Shown here: piece after piece, positions 38,866 to 51,954 of the stretch
Layout of the letters: each line of letters starts with the position of its first letter
Numbering within the stretch: the first letter of the stretch is position 1
Program-made: the position numbers and the translations under genes
The notes under the pieces: model-generated
Databases searched by the model: none
What the model saw: the letters and a program-made list of their open reading frames with translations, nothing else
Told to the model about the DNA's origin: nothing
Assembly (NCBI GenBank): GCA_002104895.1
Contig: MCFG01000019.1
Span: forward strand, 1-64,000
Length of the DNA: 64,000 nt
From: Anaeromyces robustus
Taxonomy: Eukaryota; Neocallimastigomycota; Neocallimastigomycetes; Neocallimastigales; Neocallimastigaceae
Direction: 5' to 3'

Positions 38866-41428
38866 CATTATTATCAATATCGTTTTCTATTTTTTCTAGG
38901 TAACATTCTTCTTTATTTTCTTCTATTATCTTATTACATTGTTCTTCAGATTTTTCTGGATCAATATCACAAAATGCATTGAGTTTTTGATATAAATTAT
39001 TAACATTATCATAATTAATGGTTAAATTATAAAATTTTTTTGGAACATCATATTGATAATATTTATTAAGTTGATAACAAGATGAAAAATTATTAATAAA
39101 TCCATTTTCATTTTCATAAATTGTAGAACATTTATTTGATTTTATATTATTACATTTAAATTTTAATATTTGTGAGGTATACTGATAAAAATCATCATTA
39201 TTATCAATAATACATTCTCTATTATTTTCTATTTCTTCTATACATTTATTTTCTTGGTTATCATAATGATTTTTACAAGTTTCCATGATGATATCATATT
39301 TTTCCTTTGTATAATTATCAATAAGATCAAATGATTTATATTTTTTAGTAACAGAACAAATGGATTGTTCAATATTTAATTTTAAATTATAATCTTTACA
39401 ATAATCTCTTTCATGATATGAACAAATTTTTGATAATTCTTCAATTGTCATATCTGATGAAACCTCTTGTAAACAATCTTTACGACTTTCTAATTCATAA
39501 TTACATCTTTGACTGGATTCTTCTATAGAAGTACAATAACCAAATTCACTTTGACATCCATTTTCAATAAAACATTCCTCCCATGGATAATTATTATATG
39601 GAAGACAAATTCCTTCCTTTGAACAACATCCATTATTAGGACAGGATATCGTATCACCATCACCATCATCATTAGAGTTACTAATTTTACCACATTGAAT
39701 TTTAATATCATTTATTGAATAAGTACTACGTTTACCATTATTAATAAATCGATTTGGTGTATCCGAAGATCCAAGATTTCTAATTTTATCTTTAATAGAC
39801 ATTTCAATTAAAAGTTTTCTCATAGATTCATTAGTAAAATTAATATCAGGATGTTCAGACATAATAGATGCAGCAACACCAGCTACAATTGGTGTAGCAC
39901 TTGATGTTCCACCATTTTCTTTATTTTCTAAAGTGGAACCATTAGATAGATCAGGATATTTTACAGGTACTGGACCAAAAATATCAATACAATCCCCATA
40001 ATTAGAATAAGAAGCTTTAGTAAAACCATAATTATAAATACCAATTTCTGCTGCACCAACAGTAATAGCTTTACGATATCCAGCAAAACTATAAAAATCT
40101 CTACTATTTTTATCACCACAACAATTTGAATGTTCATTACCTGCTGCAACAAATATAATAAATCCTTTATTAATTAAATCATTAAGTTTTTTCTCTTCGG
40201 ATTCATAATAGGAATATCCTCTAATAGATATACTAATAACCGTTTTATGTGGTTCTCCATGTTCTAAAATATAATCAAGTGCTCTTAAAATACCAACTAC
40301 TGAAAAATCAACAGCAATCATATGAAGATTAGCTTTTTTGGATACACCATATATATTACCTCCTGCTAGTGAAGCTACTAAAATACCATGATCTGGATAT
40401 TTATTTATTCCAGTACAATTAACTTTTTCTTCCTCTGTTGTTTGGCGATAACCATCATCATAGGCAATAGCATCACAAGTAATAGTACGTTCATCCGTAT
40501 TATTATAATCTTCATGATTTACTATTAAACCTTGATCAATTAAATAAATATCAATATTTTTACCAGCACTCTTTGGATAATAAAAATTGGTATCAAGTAA
40601 TTTATTTGGATCAGGATTAGGTGTTTGAGAAATAAGCGATAAATGATTTGGGGTATAACCTATTTGTTGTACACTAACATCTGACCAATTAGTTTCATTT
40701 TTAATATCATTAATATTATAATATGAAGGAGTTGAATTTTGTATATTTCTTTTTTTTAATTTTTTGTTTTTATTTTCATTTTCAATTTCATTTTGATTTT
40801 GATTTTGATTTTGATTTTGATTTTGATTTTGATTTTGATTTTGATTTTGATTTTTATTACTAACATTAACATTATCTGGTAATTCCAATGTTACTGATTT
40901 TTCACAATATAAAACATTATCTAACTTTAAAACTTTTTCAACAATTTCATCAGAAAGATATACATTAATAGCATAATAATTGGCAATAGGACAAATATGA
41001 TTTACCAATTTTGATTCAATTGGAACATATTCAAAAGTAGAATTGTTTAAATTTAATAATTCTAAGGAACGTTTATAATAATTATTGTTATTATTTTTTG
41101 ATAATCTTTTATTAATAAAAAGAAATTTTGTTTTTCTATCGAAACGTCTTTTTAATGCTGATGAATTTAATTCTTCTAATTTTTCATCCATTTCACCATT
41201 TTCTAGAGTATAAGTTTCTTTGTGATCTTCAATAATTTCATAAATATCATTCATTCTATCATTGACTAAATTGTCAATTTTTTTTTGAATATTCAAACTT
41301 TCATCGTCATAATTCTTATCCGTCTTTTTTCTTAAAATTGCAACAATATAATTAGCATTTTCAGCATAAATGCCATTAAGATAATTAAATAATATGAATA
41401 ATATTAAAAATATGAAATTATTATTCAT
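37469..41428 (-). CDS. Secreted subtilisin-like protease (S8) with CBM18-like module and seven six-cysteine repeats
   Basis: A single exon of 1319 residues. The signal peptide is about 1-22 (LFILFNYLNGIYAEN). A propeptide like that of the protease at 1864 covers about 25-240 and includes an (NQ)n run at 193-214 encoded by a TTTTGA hexamer repeat. In the catalytic domain, D298 (LIDQG), H347 (PDHG), N431 (AAGNE) and S509 (GGTSSA) are all present. Residues 579-632 form an eight-cysteine hevein/CBM18-like module (C579, 596, 601, 602, 608, 619, 625, 632). From 642 to the end run seven tandem repeats of about 85-120 residues. Each has six cysteines in the order C..C, an EL..KC turn, ..C, ICS, then a final C, with the words ELSEKC and YPICS recurring. 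The repeat family was not recognised. The protein is probably extracellular and wall-associated; the repeats may bind partners or sugars. Confidence 0.92.
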
Positions 41429-41508
41429 ATTTATAAGAAAATGATAAATTTAAAATTATATTGAAATTGTAATTGAAATTGAAATTTTATGAAATTTCAA
41501 TTTAAATA

Positions 41509-41685
<177 letters not shown>

Positions 41686-42443
41686 TTTATAATAAACTGT
41701 TTTAATTATTAAATAAATAATTTCATTCATATTTTTTCTTTTTATATTATTTTTTTTTTAAACTTAAATTAATAATAATGGAAAAAAAAAATTTTTTTTT
41801 TGTTAAATTATTCCATATATTATAATTAAAACTATATTATTTATTAAATTTAATATTAAAATATTAGAATAATAATAAAAAAAATTTTTTTCTTTAATTA
41901 ATTAATTTATAATTAATTTAATCCGTAGTTTTTTTTTTTTTTTATTATATATAACAACAATGAAAAAAAAAAAAAAAATTTTTTTTTTAAATTCAAAAAA
42001 AGAAAAAAAAGGAAAATAATAAATTTTATACTTTTAAATTCAAGGAGTAATTATATAAAAATGTAAATAAATAATAAATATCAATTGTAAAAATATTCAT
42101 TATATGTTTATATATGTTTTACAGTATTGATTTTTTATATTTTTTTTTATTAAATAATCTTTTTATATATATTATACGAATTTTATTAGTTTATATTCTA
42201 ACCTTATAAATTGTTAATACAATATAATATGAATTTACAAAAATAGTTTTCATGGTCATTATTATTATTATTATTACTATTATTTATTATTTATTATCTT
42301 TATTATTTATTATTTTTTTTAAGTTTATGAATCTTTTATGAAAAATTATTATGATCTTCATTCTGAGGATATTCTATATCATTTTTAATTTACATACATT
42401 CATAATAAACACCTTCTAATCCATTTGAAAATATATGATTCAT

Positions 42444-42493
42444 AAAACTCATATTTAACATATTTAGCAATAAATATATTAAATATGAGTTTT
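42444..42493. repeat. Hairpin with 23-base stem and GCAA loop
   Basis: 42444-42466 pairs with 42471-42493 around GCAA (42467-42470), with one mismatch (C42459/A42478, which becomes a G-U pair in a minus-strand transcript). GCAA fits the GNRA tetraloop pattern on the plus strand. It could be a structured RNA element or a cruciform. Confidence 0.7.
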
Positions 42494-42929
42494 TATTATA
42501 TATTATTTTAATAGCTACTAGGAATACTATTGTATTAAAAATAGATATTTCATTTCTTAAAAGTAATTTAAATAACAATTTAATAAATGTTCAATTTGTT
42601 TTAAATTATCTTTTATTTCTATATTTTTGTTTTATTTTTTTTTCTTTTAAAATATTTATTTTGATATGAATTCTTATTTTCGTTATTTATATCATCATCA
42701 TTATCATCACCATCATTATTATTATTTTTATTTTCATTGCTATTAATAGTTGTATTAATTTCATCATCAATTCAATAAATTTCTATTTGTTTTAAGTTTT
42801 ATTATATTTTTATATATACAAATAATATATTATAATATTATAATATTAATACTATTATATATATATTTTAAGTTTTTAATTTAAAATGTATAAATAATTA
42901 TTAAAAAGAAAAAAAAAAAAAAAAAAAAA

Positions 42930-43080
42930 CATCGATATATTGGAGAACACAATAATATAAAAAAAACAAAAAGTGGAAAAATAAATAATAAAAAAAAAAA
43001 AAAAAAAAACATCGAAGTATTAGAGAACACAATAATAATAATAATAATAATAAAACATCGATGTATTGGAGAACACAATT
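42930..43080. repeat. Three copies of a 25-base motif separated by A-rich spacers
   Basis: Copies at 42930-42954, 43010-43034 and 43056-43080 share CATCGAxxTATTrGAGAACACAAT. A second shared word, AAGTGGAAAAATAAATAATA, follows the first copy (about 42971) and recurs at about 43109. The spacers are poly-A or AAT runs. It looks like an expanded non-coding tandem array. Confidence 0.8.
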
Positions 43081-43381
43081 ATATATATAAAAAAAAAAAA
43101 AAAAAAAAAGTGGAAAAATAAATAATAAAATTTTTTTTTAAAAAAAAAAAAAAGTTAAAACACATTAGACATTAAAATATTTTATTTAATACTTTTATAA
43201 TTTTTTTTTTTATTATAATATATTAAAATAAAAATTTTTATGATTTTTTATATAATGAATTATATATATATATATATATATATTTTATTTCAATTAATAG
43301 ATTTTATTTATATTTAAAAGATAAAAAAAAAAAAATTTTTTTATAAAATTCAAAATATAAATTAATCAAAATATAAATTAA

Positions 43382-46300
43382 CTAATTACATTTTCCAAAT
43401 TTACTTTGACATCCATTAGATAATTTACAATGTTTTTCAGATGTACCACACCATCCATATTTACTACAACATTGACCAGATGGACATTTACCATATTCTT
43501 TACCACATTTACTATTAGTAGAAATAGGAAGATCATCATCTTCATTTAAACATTTTCCAAAGTTACTTTGACATCCATCAGATAATTTACAATGTTTTTC
43601 AGATGTACCACACCATCCATATTTACTACAACATTGACCAGATGGACATTTACCATATTCTTTACCACATTTATTATTAGTAGAAATAGGAAGATCATCA
43701 TCTTCATTTAAACATTTTCCAAAGTTACTTTGACATCCATTAGATAATTTACAATGCTTTTCAGTTGTACCACACCATCCATATTTACTACAACATTGAC
43801 CAGATGGACATTTACCATATTCTTTACCACATTTACCTAAACTAGTAGATTCTGACTTTTTTGTAGTTTTTGTAGTTGTAGTTGTAGTTTTAGTTTTCTT
43901 TGTAGTAGTAGTTGTAGTTTTCTTTGTAGTAGTAGATGTTGTTGTAGTTTTAGTTTTCTTTGTACTAGTAGATGTTGTTGTAGTTTTAGTTTTCTTTGTA
44001 CTAGTAGATGTTGTTGTTGTTGTTTTAGTTTTTTTTGTAGTAGTAGTAGTAGATGTTGTTGTAGTTTTAGTTTTAGTTTTAATGGTAGTATTAGTATTAT
44101 CATCACAATATTTAATTGTTTCATTATTTTCAAGACATTCAATTTCAACATTTTTTGGTTTACAAATGTCATAAGCTTTATTATAATTATAATTATTATA
44201 TAAACATATTTCAAGACTTTTATTGATTAAAACTTTTCCTTTAAGATTAACATTATATGATAAATCTCTTATTTATTTTAAAATAAATTATTATATATTT
44301 ATATATAATAATTAATATTATAAAATATATATATATTTATATATTATAATTAATATTGTAAAATATATATATATGTATATTTATATATTATAATTAATAC
44401 TGTAAAATATAAATATATATATATGTATATTTATATAATTATAATAAATACATACAGATATTTAAGTTTAGATAAATTGTTTAAGGACTGAGGAATTTCA
44501 CAATCAATTTTATTATCATCTAAATATCTATTAATATTCATTTTTTAAATATATATATATATATTATTTTAGTTTTGTTTTTAGTATAATATTAAAAATT
44601 ATATATCTTTATATAAGTATTTTAATCTTTTAATAATATTAAGGAAAGTCATACAAAGTATTGATATTTTTAAGGTTTGCTAATTTTTCTGGAATTGTGG
44701 TAAGTTCATTTTTCCTCAGATTACTAATTAAAAATAAAAAGTAAATATATATATATTTATATATAATAAAATAAAAGAATATTTATTAAATATTTATTTA
44801 AATATATTATATATATATTATATATATATATATATATATTACAGGTATTTAAGTGTTTGTATTTTAAATAATTCTTCAGGAATTGTACTAATTAAATTTT
44901 CACTCAAGTTTCTAAATTAATAATATATATATTTTATTAATTTAATATATTTTTTTTTATTTTATGAATATTATTAATTAATTATAATCGTCATATAAAA
45001 GAATCTTACAAATCTTCAAGCTTTTGAAGATTACTAATTTTATTAGAAATAGATTTAATTGAATTTTTGGATATATGTCTAATAAAATTTATAAATAATG
45101 TTTAATATATAATATTTATAAAATTTGCTTATATATATTGATATCATAATAATTAGTTTTTTTTTTTTTTTTTTTTTTTCAATTCAAAATAAATGTTTAT
45201 ATTTACAATGATTTAAGATTTTCAAGTTTATAAATAATATCTGGAATTTCTTTAATTGTATTACTGTTTAAATCTCTTTTTATTATTATTATTATCAATA
45301 TTATTATTTTAAAAATAATATGAAAAAAAAAAAAATTAAAATGTTAAAATTTTTAAAATGTATTCTTTTTATTAAAAATTATTTTTTTATATAAATATTT
45401 TAAGAAAAATTACAAAAATTCGAGATTCTTAAGTTTATTTAAGCAATCTGGTAATCCTTTAATCATATTATCGGATAAACCTCTATATAAATAAAACATT
45501 AATATTAGTATAATATATATATATATAATTAATGAATTAATTTTTTTTATTAATAATATATTATGAAAAAGTAATATATATATGAAATATATACAATTGT
45601 TTAAGATTTGAAAGTTCACATGAACTATTTGGAATATTCTCGATCGAATTATCTATTAAATCTCTATATATTTAAGATATTTATTAATGGATAGAGTTAA
45701 CTTTATTTTTTCTTTTTTATTACAAATTATTTTATTATAAATATTTTAAGAAAATTACAAAATTTCTAAATTTATTTTTTCTTTTTTATTACAAATTATT
45801 TTATTATAAATATTTTAAGAAAATTACAAAATTTCTAAATTTATAAGTTTATTTATGAAATCTGGTAATTCTCTAATCTCATTAGAGGTTAAATCTCTAT
45901 AAAAATAAAAAATAAAAAAAAAAAAAAAAATTAAATTATTATTATATTAGTGTAAATATATATATATAATTAATAAGTTAATTTTATTATAAATATATTA
46001 TGAAAAAATAATCTATATGAAATATACATTTTTTTAAGATTTTTAAGTTCACAAAAACCTTTTGGAATCTCCTGGATTGAATTATCATCTAAAAGTCTAT
46101 ATATATATATATATATATATAATATTTATTAATTAATAGAATTAATTTTATTTTTTCTTTCTTTCTGTTATTTTATTTATTTATAATTATTTTATATTAA
46201 ATATTAAATATTATTATTTATTATTTATTACAAAGTTGTTAGATTCTTGAGATTTTTGATTTTATCAGAGAGAGATGGAATATTTTGGGCTTGAATGTGT

Positions 46301-47424
46301 CTATAAAATTTTTATTTTAAGTTTTTAATATAAAAATAGTATACAATTTTTACATGTAAATTTTTATTTAATATTTAAAAATAAAGTAAAAAATAAAGTA
46401 AAATAAAATAAAATAAAATAAAATAAAATAAAATAAAATAAAATAAAATAAAATAAAATAAAATAAAATAAAATAAAATAAAATAAAATAAAATAAAATA
46501 AAATAAAATAAAATAAAATAAAATAAAATAAAATAAAATAAAATAAAATAAAATAAAATAAAATAAAATAAAGTAAAATAAAATAAAATAAAATAAAATA
46601 AAATAAAATAAAATAAAATAAAATAAAATAAAATAAAATAAAATAAATATATATATACATAAATAATAATGATAAAAATAAAGATAATAATAATAAACTT
46701 ACAATGATTTTAGTGAAGTTAAGGAATAAAAAGCATCGGGGAATTGGTTCATTTTATTTACACCATAGTCCCATATATTACTTTAATATATTCATAAATA
46801 AAAATTATTGATCATATAAATAAATAAATAAATAAATAAGAAATTAAAAAAAAAAAAATGTAGATTAATACTTTTATATTCATTATTATTATTATTATTA
46901 CTTCGAAATTTAATACTATATTAATAAAATATATTTAATTACATATGAGTTAAATCCTTAAAATTTTCAAAACAACTCCAATTTATATTTTTATCAAAAT
47001 CACATTCCTGCATTACTCTAAAATAATTCATAATTATTAATATTAAAATATTATTATATTAATAAAATTATTTAATTACTTATAGAAATATAAAAATTAT
47101 ATGCATATATAAAATAAATTACTAACAGTTCTTGGAGATTTTTAAATGAACAAATTAAATCGACTATATCTTGATTAACATCAGCTTCTCGAAATTCCCT
47201 AATAGTAATTAATTTTAATATTTATTAAAAAAAATCTTTAAATATTTTTATTATATATAAAATAAAAAATATAAAAATATTAATATTTACAAATAACGAA
47301 GAGAAGAACGAAAACTTTCTATTTCAGGAAAATCATTAACACGAAGAAGTACTTCATTAGAAGTTCTAAAATAACTATTATAAATATATTTATTGAATTT
47401 AAAGATTATAATTTTTATTTATTT

Positions 47425-47464
<40 letters not shown>

Positions 47465-47827
47465 TTCATTCATTCATTCATTTATTCATTTATTCATTTA
47501 TTCATTTATTTATTTATTTATTTATGATATTTATTTATGATATTTATGACATTTACAGTGAACTTGCATCGTCCTCACAACCAAGATGTAACAAATCATT
47601 GGTTTCATTAAGAAAATCCTCAAATTTATTGCATATACTTTTTATTTTATTTTTATTTTAATTTTTTTTTTTTTAAAAGAAAAGAAAAAAAAAAATTTAA
47701 AAATTAATTTTATACACATACATAATATAATAAATTTTATTATAACAAAATAAAATAATATATTTTACCTAGCTTTAGCAGTTAAAAAAACTGTAGCAAA
47801 GCTTAAAGCTTTTAATACTAATTTCAT
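43382..47827 (-). CDS. Secreted leucine-rich-repeat protein with three C-terminal CBM18 modules (17 exons)
   Basis: Minus-strand exons: 47827-47769, 47637-47557, 47365-47291, 47198-47127, 47017-46943, 46780-46703, 46300-46232, 46096-46028, 45896-45828, 45663-45595, 45482-45414, 45275-45207, 45078-45010, 44911-44843, 44723-44655, 44527-44456, 44267-43382. The frame closes to 672 residues. Exon 1 is a signal peptide (MKLVLKALSFATVFLTAKA). Exons 2-5 have weaker LRR character with cysteines (cap). Exons 6-16 are LRRs of the type L.L..N.I..IP..L..L..L. Every intron is phase 2 and sits in the same place in the repeat; exons 7-15 are each 69 bases. The last exon finishes the LRRs, then a Cys-containing cap, a Thr/Lys linker (about 450-522) and three nearly identical CBM18 units spaced 54 residues apart (first C524; CGKEYGKCPSGQCCSKYGWCG). 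The role is probably an extracellular chitin-anchored recognition protein. Confidence 0.9.
45702..45839. repeat. 69-base tandem duplication across an exon end and splice donor of the LRR gene
   Basis: 45702-45770 and 45771-45839 are essentially identical. The right copy contains the last 12 bases of LRR exon 9 and its GTAATT donor. The left copy repeats them inside the intron, creating a decoy donor at 45758. Confidence 0.85.
46386..46645. repeat. AAATA pentanucleotide array in an LRR-gene intron
   Basis: About 50 copies of AAATA/AATAA, with occasional AAAGT variants, fill most of the intron between LRR exons 6 and 7. The long reverse-strand Phe/Tyr/Leu frame across it is a repeat artefact. 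Confidence 0.95.
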
Positions 47828-48101
47828 TTTTTTTTTTTTTTTTTACTTATTATTATATATTATAATATTTCTTGAATAGAAATGAAAATAAAATTGAAAT
47901 AATATAAAATCAAATAAAAGAAATATTATATTTTTTTATTTTTGCTATAATGATAATAATAAAAAAAAAATTAAAACTTTATTTATTTATGTATTTATAA
48001 ATAATTAAATATAATTAAAAATTATTAAATTTCTATATAAATAAAACAATAAATAATATTCAAAATAAATCATTTATAATACGTGATTTAATTATACCAA
48101 A

Positions 48102-48165
<64 letters not shown>

Positions 48166-49557
48166 GAGGTAATATATAAAACTATAAAAAACTTTTTTTC
48201 ATTATCTTTAAATTTATCTTTATATTAAATTATATTAAATTATATTAAAAATTTTAAATTATAAATTGTATTATAAATAATAAATAATAAATAATAAATA
48301 ATAAATAATAATAAATAATAATAATTAATAATTGTATTTTTTATTTTTTTTCTTCTTATAATGTAATGAATTTCTTTACAATTTCTTTACAAATTCTTTA
48401 TCATAATATTCACCAATCATTTTATGAAGATAATAATATATTCTAACTATATTCTAAATATATAATACTATATAAATTAAATTAAAATATTTGTGTGGAG
48501 TTTACACCAAATTTAATTTATTAAGTATTTTGTTAATATTAATATAATTGAATAATTTTATAATTATTAATTAATATATCTATATATATTTACTTAATTT
48601 ATTAAATAATTAAATAATTATTAAATAACAATTTAGAAAAAATTATTATTCTTTCATTTATTAAAAAAAAAAATTTTTCTTTTTAAAATAAATAAATAAA
48701 TAAATAGAAAAGAAAATCTTCTTGTACTTAATTTCTTTTTATTCTTATTTTTAATTTTTTTAAAAATGATTTATTTTTTTTTATTTTATTTTTTATTTAA
48801 ACCATTATAAAAATATATTATGTTTAATATGATAATATGATATGAAAAATTTTGTTATTTTTATATATATGTTAATTTTTATTAATAATTTTTAAAAAAT
48901 AATAAATTAAAAAAATATTATTGAAATATTTATGGGTTAAAGTTTCACTTACAAGTATGTATGTATTATTTCGATTTACATTTAAAGAACGAACAAAAAA
49001 AAAAAAAAAAAAAAGAGTAGATACTAATATCGATTAATTCCAAACATGATAATGTCGATTGAGCTCACCTATACCTAAGGTGAATTTAAATATCTGTTTA
49101 TTATTTTACTGATATATGATATACATATACTATCTCAAAATAAGCTTTTCTGGTATATGAGTAGGGAAATTCAAAAAGTTTTCCTCCAAAAAAATTAATA
49201 TTATAACTTTTCTCTTCTTTATAAAAAAATTATAATAAATTATAGTAATCTATTAAACAATAAAAATAATTAAATAAAATTATATAATTTTTTTTTAAAT
49301 TAAATTAAAATAAATAACGTTAATAAAATAATTATTATCAAATATAGGTTAAGTAATTAAAAATCTCAATAAATATAACAAAAAATAAATAACTTTTTGT
49401 TTTTGTTTATTTAAAAAATAATAGTAATACATAAAATATAAAATATCAACTTCAATAATACTTTATGTTAAGACTTAAAAACAATTTTTTTTTATATTTA
49501 TTTATTTATAATATTCATTTTTATTATTATTTATTTATTATATTTATTTATTTATTT

Positions 49558-49609
<52 letters not shown>

Positions 49610-51563
49610 TTATATTTACATTAAATTTATAAAAATATATTGAACATATTTTTTTATAACATATTGAGTATATAATATATTATGAATATAATTATAATAT
49701 ATATATAATATATACATATTATAAAAAAATTCAAAAATTGGAAATTTCTCTTTTTCAAAAATGAATTTCTTTGGTGACATGATTCTCAATTTTTATTGTT
49801 TAACCAATCATATTGTTTTATTTAATACATATTACAATAAATATAAATTTTAATTTTATATATAATACCATAATAACGTAAAAGAAAAAGAAAAAGAAAA
49901 GAAAAATAAAAAGGATAAATATAATTAATACTATTTTTCTTAATAAATATAAAATATAAATTATGTAATATAATTTCTATAATTTTCATATATAAAGATA
50001 TTCTGATAGTAATTTGAAAAATGAAATATTATTATTGTAGATTCGAAAATGATTATATATAATTTTTTAAAATACTTTTTTTTTTATTATTTTTATTTTG
50101 ATAATTATAGAATTTTAATATATTTTTACAAAAGTTTTTAATATTTTAAAAATTTTAAATATTCACCACAATAAAATAAAATAAAATAGTTTAAATATAT
50201 TATAAAGGATTATAATCATATCATATGAAACGATAATTTCAGTGTGAACTGTATAAAATTTACTTTATATAAAAAAAAAAAAATAAAAAAATAATAAAAA
50301 AATATAAAAAAATTAAATTATGAAATAAGACATATAATTAATTATAATTAAACTATATAATAATAATAATAAAAATAAAAATAAAAATAAAAATAAAAAT
50401 AATAATAATAAAAATAAAAATAAAAATAAAAATAATAATAATAACAATAACTATAATAAATTTTAATAATACATAAAATTAAATTGTAGTTATAAAATTA
50501 ATATAATTAAATTTAATTAATAAATAAATTAAATACTCAAAAATAATTATTTAATTTAGATAAATGAAAATATTAGCAAAAGTTCAAAAAAAAAAAAAAA
50601 AGAAACTTTTTTAATGGTATTGAATACCAAGTTTTTCTTTTAGAATTTTGATTATAGAGTTTTCTGTGTTAACTATATAAAACTTATATAAACTTTAGAT
50701 TAACAATAAATATAAAGATGATAAATAATAAACATAAAAATTAAAATTATTTATTTTTTTTATTTTGAAATGTGAAAATATGACATTATTATTAACTAAT
50801 ATACGAAAGGAAATATTTAGTATAATAATAATATAATATTATATATAATAATATTATTTTGAAAGTTAAATTTAATACAAATAATATGATTAATATTCCA
50901 TATTTTCAATTATATTTAATTTATATTAATTTTTCACAAATAATATATAAATTAAAAATAATTGAAAAAATATATATATATTATATCCTCAGATTTAACA
51001 TTATGAGAAAAAAAATATTTTAAATAGAATTAGTTAAATATCTTATTAACTAAAATTATATCTTTTATTGTAATATATGTAGATGGTATATTTTTAGTTA
51101 ATGAAGTAGTTAACTATTCAATATAAGTTTTTTGAATTTATATATTTAAATATTTAAAACAAAAACAAAAAAAAAAGTTTACATATAAAACTAATTATAT
51201 AATTCTTGTTTTTAAATTTTTTTTTTCAAAAAATATCGTCTATAATTCATTAAAAGTATGTCCTAAGTCTCCAAAGAATCTATTTCAGAACCAATTAATG
51301 ATTTATTTTATATAAACGAAATTGACATTTTGTGTATATCATTTATATTTTTACTTTTATTCTTTATATCTTTCAATTTTTTATAATAAATTTAGCAGTT
51401 AACATTTATAATTAATAATTGATGTTAAAATAAAAATAAAAAAGTTAATCATAAATATTATTAACTTTTTTACAACCAATGAAATACATTGACATAAACG
51501 GTTTTAATATACTCAATTTGTTAATGGAAAAATAGAAAAATCTTAAAAAAATAAAAAAACTTT

Positions 51564-51599
<36 letters not shown>

Positions 51600-51827
51600 T
51601 TTTATTATAAACAATATTCAATAAAATAACAATTATAAATAATTTAACAAAAGTTCTTTTATGTAAATAATAAAATTAAGCATTCATCATTTTATATATA
51701 TATAATTATATAATATGTTATTTTTTTTTATTTGATTATTAGAAAATATTTAAAATTTATTATAAATAAATAACTAATTAAATAACATTTATTAATATGT
51801 CCATAAATAAATAAATAAATAAATAAG

Positions 51828-51858
<31 letters not shown>

Positions 51859-51919
51859 ATTAATAAATAAATAAGTAAATAAATAAATAAATTAATAAAT
51901 AAATAAGTAAATAAATAAG

Positions 51920-51954
<35 letters not shown>

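Noticed and set aside
42390-42578. 62-residue minus-strand frame ending NGLEGVYYECM
   Set aside because: It has no recognisable domain, overlaps a hairpin, lacks splice partners and is of a length expected by chance.
46364-46660. 98-residue minus-strand Phe/Tyr/Ile frame
   Set aside because: It is a translation of the AAATA pentanucleotide array in an LRR intron.
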